DNA of 64,000 bases, from contig JAANDG010000217.1 of the NCBI GenBank assembly GCA_036852015.1, forward strand, positions 1 to 64,000, written 5' to 3'. The DNA is from Pelodera strongyloides. Its lineage: Eukaryota > Nematoda > Chromadorea > Rhabditida > Rhabditidae. Shown one piece after another: positions 23,715-41,200 of this stretch. The notes beneath the pieces are model-generated. The model saw only the letters and a list, made by a program, of their open reading frames with translations, did no database searches and was not told where the DNA came from. Numbering within the stretch: the stretch's first letter is position 1; each line of letters opens with the position of its first letter. The position numbers and the translations under genes were made by a program.

Positions 23715-23798
23715 TTGAGCGATGCGTTTCAAAAAGCGACCGGTATTTTGCTTAAAGCATGAAATGCGTTTCAAAAACCGGCCGGTATTTCACTTTAA
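23715..23798. mobile_element. Two tandem right ends of family A MITE
   Basis: Just after the TFIIE alpha stop codon come two consecutive right-end arms, GCGTTTCAAAAAGCGACCGG and GCGTTTCAAAAACCGGCCGG, each followed by the terminal TTGC or TCAC form. No left arm is present. This looks like a rearranged or nested remnant lying in the 3' UTR. Confidence 0.7.
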
Positions 23799-24033
23799 AC
23801 GTTAAGCATGAAATTAATGATCTCGGGTGTGTCTGATCTATTTGACCGTATGGTGTTGTTATTTTAGTGTTTTTGCCTTTACGTAGTTACTGTACTTTGT
23901 TGAGAGATCTTGAGTTATTGTGGTTGATTGAGAGGTGTAGTACTTGTGTGCAATGGAGGTTGTATTGCTTGTGAGGGAGATTTTTGGATTGAGCCTTTGC
24001 TTTCCTTCTTTTAATATTACTATGTCAAGACCA

Positions 24034-24166
24034 GAGGCCATATTCACCACTCAATTCCCCGTGGGGAATTCCCCGCCTTTTTGTCTGCGTGTCTCACTTT
24101 AGAGTGCTATTTTCTGTCCCCCAGGGAATATTTCCCCGAGGAAAGCGGAGTGGTGAATATGGCCTC
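24034..24166. mobile_element. GTATTCACC MITE, family C, copy 1
   Basis: The outer ends GAGGCCATATTCACCA are those of family B, but the inside is different: CTCAATTCCCCGTGGGGAAT on one side and CCCCGAGGAAAGCGGAGTGG on the other. Other copies near 26050 and 46233, with fragments near 3830, 7905 and 29577. Confidence 0.86.
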
Positions 24167-24506
24167 AGAAGAAAGGAATTTGTTTTAACTTTCTGCGATT
24201 GATTATGTTTGTATTTGTTTGTCCACGTTGTTCTTTTCTTGTTGGTTCGTTTATAAATGTTTCCATTCAATCGGAGCCGTTATTGCTACCATCAGGTTTA
24301 CAGCCAGAATGTACTATTTGTTGACTTGTTACTTTTATTCTTTTAGATTAGTATTTTTAATTATTAGTATTAGTATTGTTTTTTTCTCTTTTTTGAAACT
24401 AATACTCGTTCTTTTGCAACTCACTTTTTAATAATGTTCTTTGTTTTGTTTGTTGTTTTGGTGCGCATCTTCTTGACGTGGTTAACTATTTCTTCAATTT
24501 CCCAGA

Positions 24507-24516
24507 CGTATTTCAG
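24507..24516 (+). promoter_or_regulatory. Probable spliced-leader acceptor of the ZNF330 gene
   Basis: GTATTTCAG abuts the start codon at 24517 directly, with no untranslated base between. This is common in trans-spliced nematode messages. Confidence 0.55.
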
Positions 24517-28359
<3,843 letters not shown>

Positions 28360-29194
28360 TTGTTTCGGATGGATGTTTCGCTGTGTAAGTTTGTCTAGTA
28401 ATTCATGCAACAGGATTCATATCTAGTGATCCGTGGAAGTAGGCAGACATACTGTAGCGGTAGCCGTATGTCATGTGTAGCGATGTAGAACGCGGTTTTG
28501 AACGGTATACTTGATAACGTGTTGTGTGCATAATGGGTTCCATTATGTGTCGGAAAATTGCTACACAATACATGGAACTCAGATACCCAGCATACTTTTC
28601 AAACCCACGTACTATGCCACTTTAAATGATGTAAAGCTTATTTATATTTATGTGAGAACCGTAATTCGTAATGTAATGTATGATAGTTTGAAGTACTGCA
28701 CTTCTTACTACTGATGAGCAGATAAGTCATAAGTATAACTGTATATTTCAGCTAGTCAGTATGATTATGATTTGTAATTTGTTTTCACCTTTTCGAGGTT
28801 GTGCCCTAATTTTGTTGATGGCTTCTTTTTTTGAGTAATTTGTTATTGTTTTGTTGTCATTTTGTATTTTTCATAAAGTTTATTTTCTAAGTCGATGTTT
28901 GATATCGTGAGTTGGGGCTCCGCAAGGTATTTATTGATTGGATATTTTGAAAACGCCAAGTCTTGAAGGGAGAGAGAGGGCGAGATCCGAGATCTGAGTT
29001 CTTAGCTAGTTCGTCTCCAGATCTGAGGCCGTATTCACCAACACGCAGGAAGCTCTCTCTGGCCTCCCCAGGGAGCTAAAGATTGTGTAGAGAGTGCGAG
29101 AGCAGAAGAGATTCAGAGCTCTCGTGAGCCTTGGGATGGCTCCCACTCCCTGTATGTTGGTGAATACGGCCTTTGAGTTCTTAGCCAGTTTTCA
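28360..29194 (+). other. Spacer between ZNF330 and the INTS14-like gene
   Basis: No coding exon seen. It holds a family B MITE at about 29025-29173, which ends only some 20 bases before the likely trans-splice acceptor of the next gene. No AATAAA stands out; ATAAAG near 28875 is the nearest candidate. Confidence 0.5.
29025..29173. mobile_element. Family B MITE, copy 3
   Basis: GAGGCCGTATTCACCAACAC at the left and the inverse TTGGTGAATACGGCC at the right, with inner TCCCTGGGGAGGCC-type arms in inverse order. Confidence 0.85.
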
Positions 29195-29201
29195 GGGGCT
29201 C

Positions 29202-32200
29202 ATGTCTAAAACGTGGCGTGTATTGTTTGCGGTATCCGATGCGACGCCTATGGCGTCCACGTAAGTTTTGATGCAAGATATTTAATACTTATTCTGCCTC
29301 TGCTCGGTGTTTCTTATTTCGTGTGCCTTAGTCAGGTACCGTATCATTCGTTAGTGGTACCGGTAGAAGGCTGATGAACAGCCAAGATGCTTACCATATG
29401 TTTTAATGCAGGTAGGAAGATCATGTGTTATTTGACTGCAATCATTACTGAAGCCGTATTCACCAACACACACGGAGCCCTCCCTAGGCTCACAAGCGCT
29501 TTGAATCTCTTCTGCTCTCGCACTCTTTAGCTCCCTGGGGAGGCCTCCCTGCTTGTTGGTGAATACGGCCTGTCGGCCTCTAAGGTTTTTTCTCTGCGTG
29601 TCTCACATTAGTATGCTATTTTCTGTCCCCAGGGAAGATTTCCCCGAGGAAATCGAAGTGGTGAATACGGCCTCTGATGTGGACCTCACTTCGAGTTGAT
29701 AAGTTGTTAACTTCTGACGGAATGTGGTCTTTTAGGTCATTTTGCTATGAATCGTCCGAATTCGAGCTTCGACATCAGTCAGCGATTGCGGAGAGTATGG
29801 ATGTCTGCACAGAATTAGTGGAGTCATGGACTAGTGTTATGGAACGATCTAGCATAGCATTTGGTACGAAGAAGGATATCGAGGTCACATTGGTGAGTGA
29901 GGTTATAACTGAAATCGAAATACCAGAATTAGTGGAGTCATGGACTAGTGTTATGGAACGATCTAGCATAGCATTTGGTACGAAGAAGGATATCGAGGTC
30001 ACATTGGTGAGTGAGGTTATAACTGAAATCGAAATACCAGAATTAGTGGAGTCATGGACTAGTGTTATGGAACGATCTAGCATAGCATTTGGTACGAAGA
30101 AGGATATCGAGGTCACATTGGTGAGTGAGGTTATAACTGAAATCGAAATACCGGTCGGTTTTTGAAACACCGAGTAGATCAGCATTCTTATGCAGCCTAT
30201 GCAAATGACATCAATAAAAATCGGGCTAAATTCGAGCAAATTAGCCTAAATATTTAAGAATTCAGTTGCCCACGATGCGTTTCAAAACCGGCCGGTATCG
30301 CTTTAAAGGGAATGTCAAGCCGATTTTTCATGTTTGGCTCAAAAAAAAGCTTATGTTTTGAAGGTGAGGAAAGTGAAAATAAAAATAAGCAAAAACTTTC
30401 ATGTAAGAAGAAAAACAATTTCAAACCTCTCCAAAAAACTCCTTCAGTATGGGATTCGAGTGGTGTGGACAGAGCTAACCAGGGATTTATTTTCTATGTC
30501 GCCGTTTAGAGGGGAATCTGCGTAGGCCACGTGAAAAGGCATAGTTTCAGCTACATTTTCAATAAATAAAAGTGTTCGTTATATTTTTCAGAAGGGAGGA
30601 ATTGGCCTTCAGAATTTTTAGCACGTTATATGTGTAAGGCAAAAAACGGCTAAATATTTAGTTGCCAGATAGCAAATTTCAGTCATTGGTAGTATAGTGG
30701 TGAGGGCATGGGATTGTCAAGACAAAGGTCAAGGGTTCGATTCCTATATAATGATTTTTTTTTGCAATTTTTTTTGTGTGTCTAATTTTGCATTAAAGCG
30801 CTAATAATTTTGTTTACTTACCTTTTCTCGACTTTCAAACACTTTCCTAATGTGAAAAGCAACCATACCTGCCAACCAATACTAAAAAATGAGAAAAAAT
30901 TCCAAGGTTTTCTGATAAAATCATGGTCCACTACATGGAAAAAATTCGATGCCATAATATAATTTTTTTTAAATGAATATTTATTTGCAACACGGATCTT
31001 ACGACGACGGAAATCGATAATAAAGCGCTTGCTTGACTAGAATGTGCGCAGACAAGGAGAATTACGCCGTGCCATGATAATGCCATTGGGCACCTGATCG
31101 TTTCATAGTTGGTACTGCATCGCTAAACAAACTACAAGGTATGATCTTTGTAGTTTTGGCTAGTACACATTGGTGGAAAGCATTGAATCACCTTATATTC
31201 GGTTCACTGACCAAAAATACTCTTCGACGCTGCCGAATTAGTTTCACTATTCAAGGATGGGTTTGGTACGTTCGCCGAACCTCTGCTTCCTTCTCATGTA
31301 GAGTAAGAGCTATCTGGTAGGCTTCTCAACAATATTACGTGGTATTCCCGAAGGAGAGTTATTTGTCGGCCAGTTAGTGAATCTGCTACGAGACGAACCA
31401 ACAGTCAACAGTGGATGACGACATCATTCTCCTTGTATGCGCACATTCTAATCAAGGAAGCATTTTATTATCGATTTCCGTCGTCGTAAGATCCGTGTTG
31501 CAAATAAATATTCATTTAAAAAAATTATATTATGGCATCGAATTTTTTCCATGTAGTGGACCATGATTTTATCAGAAAACCTTGGAAAATTTTTTTCTCA
31601 TTTTTTAGTATTGGTTGGCAGGTATAGTTGTTTTTCACACTAGGAAAGTGTTTGAAAGTCGAAAACATGTAACTAAACATAATTATTAGCTCTTTTATGT
31701 AAAATTGTACACACAAAAAAATTGCAAAAAAAATCATTATATAGGAATCGAACCCTTGACCTTTGTCTTGACAATCCCATGCCCTCACCACTATACTACC
31801 AATGACTGAAATTTGCTATCTGGCAACTAAATATTTAGCCGTTTTTTGCCTTACACACATAACGTGCTAAAAATTCTGAAGGCCAATTCCTCCCTTCTGA
31901 AAAATATAACGAACACTTTTATTTATTGAAAATGTAGCTGAAACTATGCCTTTTCACGTGGCCTACGCAGATTCACCTCTAAACGGCGACATAGAAAATA
32001 AATCCCTGGTAAGCCAAATCTCTGTCCACGGGACGTTTGAATTTACGAGGCTGTTAGACAGCGAAGAAAACGAGGAGGGCGTAAGAGAAATTTTCGAAGT
32101 CAACAAAGAAAAAGAGGAGGGCGCGAGAGAAATTGTTTAAACTACGGTATTTTGTGACAGCGTGTTATAGAATATGTGTGAATCAGGCTTGACATGCGCT

Positions 32201-35200
32201 TTAATGTTTTGTACTTTACTTGCGTGATTTTAGGGTGATGTGGGGGAGGGGAAATTACGGCTAGTTCAATAGTTAATATTAGTGCGCTGGTATGGTAAAC
32301 TACTGTGAATTGTTACGATAGCCGTAGTTTTAGCAAACGATATCTTATTATATAAAGGAGAAGAGTTTACTTTTTTGTTTGTGTGAACATAACGAAATCT
32401 TTTCATAACGAAAATTTTCTATTGGCAAAGAGCATACAAAATCTTTGCCGCTGGCGAGATTCGAACCCACAGCAGCGCACAATCTCTCGATTCATAGTCC
32501 AACGCTCTACCTGTTGAGCTATGCTAGCTTATATCAAGGGTAATCCTCTGCCCTATGCATCACCTTCAATGGCAAATTTGCATGGTAGTATTAGTCGAGT
32601 GGAGATCTCAATTGATTATTATACGTTTCCAGAATCAGAGACGTGTGAATGTGTGGGAGGAGAAAAATACGAGATTTAACTTTTTACATTGTAGCAATTC
32701 TTTTTTAAATAGGGAAACAATCGGCCGAAGGCCGATTCCTCCAGTCGGAGAAGAGCCCGTAGGGCTCTTCGAACGGCTGGTTTACTATAAACAGTAAGTT
32801 CTAATAATTACCGTAGTTTCAACAAACGTGAGCACTGAATTCTAACATGCTGCGTCACCGTTTTTTTTTATATGTGTTCGATTACGGTGCTGTGGAGGAG
32901 GGTTACGGTACTCTGTAACAGTCTGTAAGTCTGTACAGTCTGTAAGTTCTGTACTGTACATGTGGGTGTATGTGTTAGATTTACTTTAGCAACCGTTCAC
33001 TTTATTTAAGACCTGCTTTGCCGAAACTGAGAAGACTTCAAGACATGTGGTTCCAAAGCAACTGGAACAATTTCAGGAAATGTAAGTTTTTAAACATTTT
33101 TGTCTTTCGTATAACACCTATTTGAGCGTTTGCGGTTTATCAGGACATAAGTACCATGTGTAAAATGGTTTGGTCAGCTTATTCTTTAGAGGTCCAAATA
33201 TAATGCACCATTATGTACTGTTTCCCCAAGTGTGATACGATTTACACAATTATGTAAATTGGCAATAAATAGATTGTCTGATCAAGATCAAACCCGGGCG
33301 TGGTTCGTTATGCAACTTATGTAATATGCTAATTTGGAAGGTGGTTTCGTCGGCTGACGGGCTTGTTGTTAGCTATGTTAAATATTTAAATATTTATTAA
33401 CACATAAAATGTGTGCATCAATATGATGAAAGGTTGACAAGCATCAATTGAATGGCCATGGTTTTAATTATCTTGAGCAAATTTATGTGAGTATTCGTAC
33501 ATTACCTCAAAAAAATCACAGCGAAGATAACAACAATAATTGCAACACATTGGGCATTCCTACAAATAGTACTAAGTACAACATAAGCTCAAAAACTAGC
33601 ATCCTTGATATACCTCCGCCCGCAGTAACCCGAATGCGCTATGTACGAATACTCCTATACCGCACATGGTATTTTCGTGGATAATCCACGAGATAATTAA
33701 GGACTTGAGCAAACAATTACAATACACATATGTCGAACAACGGATTCCAATTGAAATTTTGTAGTCAAATACCGCCGCATAATGTTTCAACTGCCGCGTA
33801 ATACAAAGAAAAATGTGAATATAACAGACAATATTCCGCTTTACAGAAGAACAGAAACATCGTTTAAACAGATGAGATCAATAATTTGCACAATATACAA
33901 CAATCCATTATACATATATACTTAGTATTTAGTATTAGTTTTCTTTTCTTCTTTAGGCTGTAATCCTGTAAGGTCTACTCGAGTTAGTGAAGTATCTGAA
34001 CGAAATTTATTATTGAGCTGGTCTTTTTGGATTATAGGAATACTCCTTATAATCGATAGTTATATCATTTTCATCAATACTATTATGAATGAGATTCATA
34101 TCTGAATTTCTTAGTAGCCTTTTGAATGCTTTCGAAGAATTGGACATGAGTAAATTTTGAGGCAATTTATTCAGCCAACGAGTTGTGCGCATAAAATAAA
34201 TGTGAAATATGGATTTTTTGCAAAAGGAACATGAAATTCAAATGATGATAAACGCCCGCGTGTTGGTTTCAATACATAATATCTACTAAAGGAAGTTGAG
34301 AGCTCGCCTTTCAAAAGTTTGAAGCAAATATAGGTCTTGTTGGATTCTACGTTGTTGCAATGAAACGAGGCCAAACTTACGTAATCGCTCAGAATAAGAT
34401 GGAACAGGGGGACCAATTGGTTGGCATTTTTGGAAAATCATTCGAGTGATTCTCGACTGTACTTTTTCACCCGTATTTTATCTCGCTTTAGATAGGGATT
34501 CCAAACAACGCTCGCAAATTCTAGCAATGGGCGCACCCAAGTCTTATAACATTTCAACAAGATGACTGCGTTTCTTTGTTTTACACTTTTGAAGATAGAA
34601 AACCAAGCACCCATACTCCGCGTACAGATACTATTTATATGATCAACATAATGCCAATTATCTTGAACTTGGATACCCAGGTCTCTGATTGAAGAAACAG
34701 CGCGTAATGAAACCCCATTAACCTTGTAAACATTTTTACTATTTTTGTGTCCGAGGTAAAGAACCTTGCACTTTTCTTCGGATAGAGATATTTGCCAATT
34801 AGTACAATACTTAGTAAGAGCATTTAGAGAGGTTTCCAGACATATTGCAGCATTATTGGAATCTTCCGGTTTATAACTACAAAACAGTTTACAATCATCT
34901 GCGAAACAACGAATATTGATATTATGAGAGGTTTTTACGGCGTGTGGGAGATCACAAATATAAAGAAGAAATAGAATTGGACCAAGAATAGAACCTTGAG
35001 GAACGCCAGAGATAGCGTCAAATTCAACAGATAAAATATCATCGACCTTTACACAAAAGGTTCGGTCTGCAAGAAAATCCTGTAGCCAATTAACCAACTG
35101 ATCGGGAAAGCCCAATTTTCTTAGTTTATAAACTAATTTTGTATGAACTACCCTATCGAATGCTTTTGCAATATCTAAGTAAACAACATCAATAGATTCC

Positions 35201-38200
35201 CCCTTTTCATATGATAGCATCCATTGCTTTTGAATATCAAGCATTTGTAGGTCAACAGATTTACCCTTTGTGAAACCATATTGCTCATCTGGAAGGCAAT
35301 TTAGCTTATCAATAAACTTATACAATTGGGATTTTACTATCATTTCCAAGCATTTACATACAGCACTGTTAATCGAAATAGGCCTATAATGCACAGGATA
35401 AACAGGTTTATTAATTTTGGGAACTGGAGTTACAATCGATTTTCTCCAAGAATTGGGCATTTTACCAGTTTCCAAAGAAATGTTAAATATAAATGAAAGA
35501 GGCTCAGCTAGTTCATGCTTGCAATATTTTAGAAAGAACTGTGGAATACCGTCAGAAGTCAAAGAGAAGGAATTTTTAAGTTTACCAAGAGCTTTACAAA
35601 CATCATGAGGGAAAACTACGGGTAGTGAGTGATGCTGATAAACACTGCATCTATTTCCCATCTGAGGTAGCTGATGATCATCACGAGCAAAAACAGATGC
35701 AAATTGCATGCCTAGTAGATTAGCTTTCTGTACCTTATCATAAACACAGTCTTTAGTTATCGGATCATGCAACACACCAATGGATGATTTTCTTTTTATG
35801 CGAGAGCCCACATACGAATAAAACTTTTTCCCAAACTTATTCTCAAACACTTTTTTTCTTTATGCATAGAACCTTTCCAAAGCTTTGTCAAGTTTCATAT
35901 TTAAATCCTTTATAAGGACACTAATATGTTTTGAATGCAAATGCTTATTGAGGATGAACAACGCGTTTTTGATACATGTTTTTGATATACTGAGGAAAGC
36001 GTGTGAAAGGGGTTACAGTGTACTTTAGAGGAACAAATTCACTTATCAGTAAACGTATATAGTCCGAGAAACGCTGCTCTAAATCATCAACGGAGTTATA
36101 CGACCCAAAGAAAGAAACCCAGTTGATATCAAGAGAAGATTTAATTTGGTCCCAATCGGCATTTTTAAAATCCAAAGAGGGTGTCTGTTTTTCGAGCATA
36201 TTATGGTTTAAAATCAGTTCAAAACAAATTTGGTTGTGGTCTGTAGAACCAATAGGAGGGTCAACTACAACGTCAGCTATAAGGCTATTGGAACTACTGA
36301 ATAAATGATCAATAATGCGAGTATCTCTTGTGGGCTCAGTTACGAAGAAAGACCAACCCAAAGAATTTATGAAATTTCCGAAATCCTTTTCTTTGGCAAT
36401 AACGGGTGCTGGATTAGCGAAATTATAATTAATGTTAAAATCCCCAACTAAAATAGTATCTATCCCTGATGCTGAGAGATTAATGATTTCATCAAATAAT
36501 AATGAATCTGCATGCGCAGTACAACCGGGTAATCGATAAACAATAATGAAACGCACTTTTGAAAAAAGGACAATGTCTTCTATGTCTACGCACAAAATTT
36601 CGAAATTTGCATTAGCCAGAGATTTGCATTCTTTGCATATAAACTTCCGGTGAACATAGACACAGATACCCCCACCCTTACAAGATTTCCTATCAAAGCG
36701 AACCAAATTATAATCATCATTACAAAGAAGAGTACCACTATTAATATCATTCCTCAACCACGACTCAACGAGAATAAATACATCTGGGAATTTAGAAAGC
36801 AATATATGGTGTACGTGATTAAGGTTCTTGAGAAGACTACGTATGTTGGAGTAAATAACCGATACCCTCCTGTCTTTACTGTTCACTACTGGTTTCCCGG
36901 AAGCAACGCAGATTGAGTAGTGCCAGAATTGCCGTTGCCACCTACACGCGGCCCTTTGCTAGTCCAACCTTCAGGAATTACTACAGTCATAGCCATGGCA
37001 GTTCTATCAATAGTTGGGTTCGCTTTCCACACAAGCTTATCTCCTCTAAGTTGCCACGTTTCGCCATTACCACCCGCTTCATTTAAATAGTTCCGACGGT
37101 ACCGTAGCTCTTTCTGGCGCTGCCTCTGCTCAAAAGTAAGGCTCTCCCTGATGAACACATTTCCCCACTTTTCCGTCTTTCTGAGCTTCATTTTATTGCG
37201 AAGAACCATCCCTTTTGCATGGCGAGAAGGCAGCTCACATTTCCACAAGAAAGCATTCATTCTATACAAAGCCTTTGGTGCTTCGTTTACCCCAAGAAAT
37301 TTCAACATGGTACGCAACTGCAATTGTTGCGTCGTTTCCTCAGCAACTTTCTGTTTAGCAAGCTCTTCCTCATTAGCACCCGAAGCAGACCTAGGCAAAT
37401 TAGTAGGCAAAGTAATGACCAGACTACGAAGACGGGTCTCCTCTCTAACAGCATCCATTACCAGTGATGAGTTTCCCGATATTACGTCTTTTGCCAAGGT
37501 CAAAAGTTTGTCAAATGCCGAAAGTAGTTTTCCAGCACTCTCTGGATCAAGCTGAAACCCAGTTTCCCCCATTCCAGACTTAATCAAGTTATTTACTTCC
37601 TCCTCAGGCATTCCCAAAACATCTGAAATTTCCCTTCTTTTTGGGGAGTGACCTCTAGAAGAACTAGCCCCATCACCCGGCCTATCCCTTTTCAGGGAAA
37701 CAGGGTCAGTCTCCATATGAGAATATACAAAAACAAAGATTACGGGGTACTAAAGAACAGTTTAAAACGTACCCAAAAGATGTTTCTCAGAGCTTTTGGA
37801 GGAGCAGCCGCACGCTGCGTGAATTAAAATTGGAATGAATTAAAATTGGAATGAATTAAAATTGGAATGAATTGGAAAATTAAAATGGAATGAATTAAAA
37901 TTGGAATGAATTAAAATTGGAATCCATTAAAATTGGAATGAATTAAAATTGGAATAGGAATATGTTCGTGCGTGAATTGGCGCATCGCTCTATGTCCATG
38001 GATTTTTAGATTGCGTGTGTGGAAAAATGAGGTGAAAGAGGTGTTAGTCAACTTTGACCCAATCACGAAGTTGTTGACGGAGGCGCCGACTCCTTATAAC
38101 ATGATTGTTCTCTTCGTAGATGGGTCCGTTATCCAGGTGAGCGTATTTGTAGAGTGTAAGTGTTTATGTGTTACAGTCAGCGTAAGTTTATATGTCAGGT

Positions 38201-41200
38201 GTATATGTTTGGTATTGGTATTATGTGTGTATGTGGCGTATGTGTCTCCCTCAACATTTGCTCCGCTTTGAGAATCAGGCTCGCAAGGTTGTGCTCCACA
38301 TTTGAACTTACTGTTTCAGGCAGAAACTCTGCGCGCACTCTTGGGTTGCTTAGTGAAACATGTACAAATTGTCTTCTGGGCGACAGGTGTTGATTCGACT
38401 ATTGACGGTGGGTGGTCTTTGTTCTTGGGCGAAAGGACATGTTTTTCGATAGTCCGCAGCCTAGCCTAAGTCTGACTTGAGCCTATGCCGCAAATCTTTT
38501 TGGTTTTCATGTGTACACCTTCTTTCGTTTTTCTGAATTAGTATTGCATTATAAGTATTTCATATCACCGTCACGCTTATGAAAAGCTTGGTGAACGCTG
38601 ATATAAAACTTGGCGAACGCTGATATAAAACTTGTACGTTTAGGATTTGAGACTTTGGAGCTATTGAAAAACACGACGAACAGTGTGAATGCGGAACGAT
38701 ATCAGACGTTGGGATTGGACCCCATTGAATTGTTTGCTAGGTTAGTCTTTTTTTTTGTGCGACGGCGTTTTTCTGTATTCTCGTTCTTTCTCTCTCTCAT
38801 TCCCTCTCTCTGTCCTTCTCTCTCTCTCCCTCTCGAGAGAGACAGAGAGGAAGAGTCCCTCTCCCTCTCTCTCTCTGTCTCTCTCTTAGGCTTCTCACCT
38901 TAGGTACTTTATGCCACAGTCCATGCTTCAGTCCAGCGATACGTATACGTTTTCTGTTTCAGTTGGACATGTGAAGACAGAAATTTCCTTATTTCGGCGC
39001 TTTCACGACCATTGACCGAGTTCTTGCCCGCGGTGACTGAATTGTCAGTTGGTAGCATGGGAACTTATGTGCAGGTGGGGATCCTCTTTTCGTATATTCT
39101 ATTGTTTTTATTGCTTTATGATAGAGTTGCGAGCACACGTACACTGGGGTGTTAGCTGTTAGATGTTAAAGGCTCTAAGGCTCGCCTATTTTCCCGCTGA
39201 GTGTGTCTGCATACACTTCCATCAGTATTGAATTATTCTCCATAACCTGTAGATATCGATAGTCGATTCTTTGCGACTTGGAACTGTGTGTTGGTGGTTT
39301 TTTGTTGGATAGATATAGAGGATCTAACATGAAACAAGTTGATGGATATACATATAGGGGAAGAAACATTTGTTCTAGGTAATAAACCAAAAGTATAACT
39401 GGTAAAGAATTAAAATTAAACTATGAGAAACAACTAAAAGAAAGTGTGAAAAAAGAAAATTAAACGAAAGTACCCGGTAATACCCAGGTAACCCGTTTCG
39501 ACCCCAAAGTCACAGACGGGATTTTATGGCAAGCTGTGGAGGGGTCATCATCAGTGTGATGCCACAGCTTACCAAGTATAAAATGACTGTTAATTAAATA
39601 ATAAATTAAACAAAATAAATATAAAATAATAGTGAAATTTTGAGGGGATTAAAGAAAAAAGAACCAGGTGTGTGTGTTACTGGGCTAGTAATAAAAAACC
39701 CGTGGCTATATTATCAATGAAGGCAATTAGACGCGTAGTTTATAGTTCAATTTTATTTGACCAAACTTTATGGTAAAAAGAAGAAAGAAGGGAGAAGAAA
39801 TCAGAAAGAAGATATTAGAAAAATTTGTCTACCCACTCAATTAGATGGTTTACGGAAATTAAGTATTTTTGTGATAATACTGGATATTTTCTGAAGCATT
39901 TGATGGTATTATCCTTGATGGCTTTATCGGGGTATTTATTATTTGCTAACCTATTAAGGAGTTGCTCTATCTTATCTTTAAAAAAGGATAGTGATGATGT
40001 GCATCTTCCAATTCTAATAATTTCTCCATATATACAGCTAATTTTGATATTAGTACTAATAGAACTGTCATACATAGGAAAACGAATTACTTCAAAACAG
40101 TAATCATCAGTTTTATTATATAAGTTAATGCTCCACATAGAATCTTGTCGTTTTAGGTACAAATCTAGAAAAGCAGCTTCATTATCTCTATCATTAGCCG
40201 CTTCCAGTGTAAGAGTGGCTGGATACATTTGAATTATATTAGTTATAACATTTGGATCATTATAAAAAATGGCTATATCATCCATATATCTTTTTATACA
40301 AGTTTTTATACTTATATGGTGGTTTGCGGGATTTTTGAGGTATCTGAATTCGATCATAGAAGTGTGAGGTCTGCTAAGAGCGGTGATGCATTACCTCCCT
40401 GTGGGACTCCTTTTATTTGTTTGAAAATACTGTTACGGAAGACAAGGAAACTATTTTCAATTATATACTTAGTGAGGTGTTTTATTTCGTGAGCTCCGAA
40501 GCAATTCTTACTCGGGGAATCAGTGTAGAAACATTTCTTGTTATTGACATTAATTAAGAGTTTTCCTGAATTTTTGAAACATATGTCTATAAGCTCAAAA
40601 ATGTTATTTAATATGCAATCATGAGGTAAATTAGTGAAAAGACTACTGAAGTCCATAACTTTAAGCTTACTGAATTTATTAATATTCGAATTATTAGTAA
40701 CAGACATAGAGTTATCTATTGATAGGTATCTGTTTTTCTTAGTACTCCAGTTGCCGGCTGCGTTACAGTAGTTACGGAAATGAGTTTTGAAGTGTTTTAG
40801 GACTTTTTGAAGTGTAACAGAGGCGGTTTTTAACGAACTAGTCTTAGCTGCTGTTATGAAACGCATTTTGACCACTTCTTTGTGTAACTTTGGAATTGCA
40901 TAAATTATTGGTAAGTTAGTATCGCCAAAAGACTCACTGATGCCTAGAACTCTACTATAGTTTTTATGTCTGTTAATGATGGAGTCTTTACTTTCGATCT
41001 CGTAAGGTACATAGGTGTCATTGCCTTGAATAATCGGCGGAACCGAACCACTAGTAATATTTACACCTAATTCTTTATATAAATGTGCATTATACAATAA
41101 GGGACACGAAAAACAGAAATTTGTTGAGGCCTTATCAACGCAAGTGATAATGAATTGTCTCCTTATGTCCTGAAGTTCGTTTATGTAGATATTTCTGCTA

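Larger units (their letters stand above)
30460..32032. repeat. Long inverted repeat, arms about 590 bp, with a tRNA-Asp-like gene in each arm
   Basis: The left arm (about 30460-31062) and the right arm (about 31428-32032) are inverse copies with few differences, seen at GCATAGTTTCAGC against GCTGAAACTATGC, GATCTTACGACGACGGAAAT against its complement, and GAATGTGCGCA against TGCGCACATTC. A spacer of some 365 unique bases separates them. It lies in intron 2 of the INTS14-like gene. It could be a foldback-type element or an inverted duplication; no target duplication was recognised. Confidence 0.92.

Noticed and set aside
29775..30239. 154-codon minus-strand frame over the triplication
   Set aside because: It is only the antisense reading of the 114-bp repeat, whose length is divisible by three.
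31946..32140. 64-codon frame at the right end of the long inverted repeat
   Set aside because: Lies inside the repeat arm, with no homologous counterpart kept open in the left arm and no phase link to neighbouring exons.
32712..32796. Exon-like block GGAAACAATCGG... ending in GTAAGT
   Set aside because: Made of short perfect hairpins, and its only open frame does not match the phase of exon 2 or exon 3 of the INTS14-like gene.
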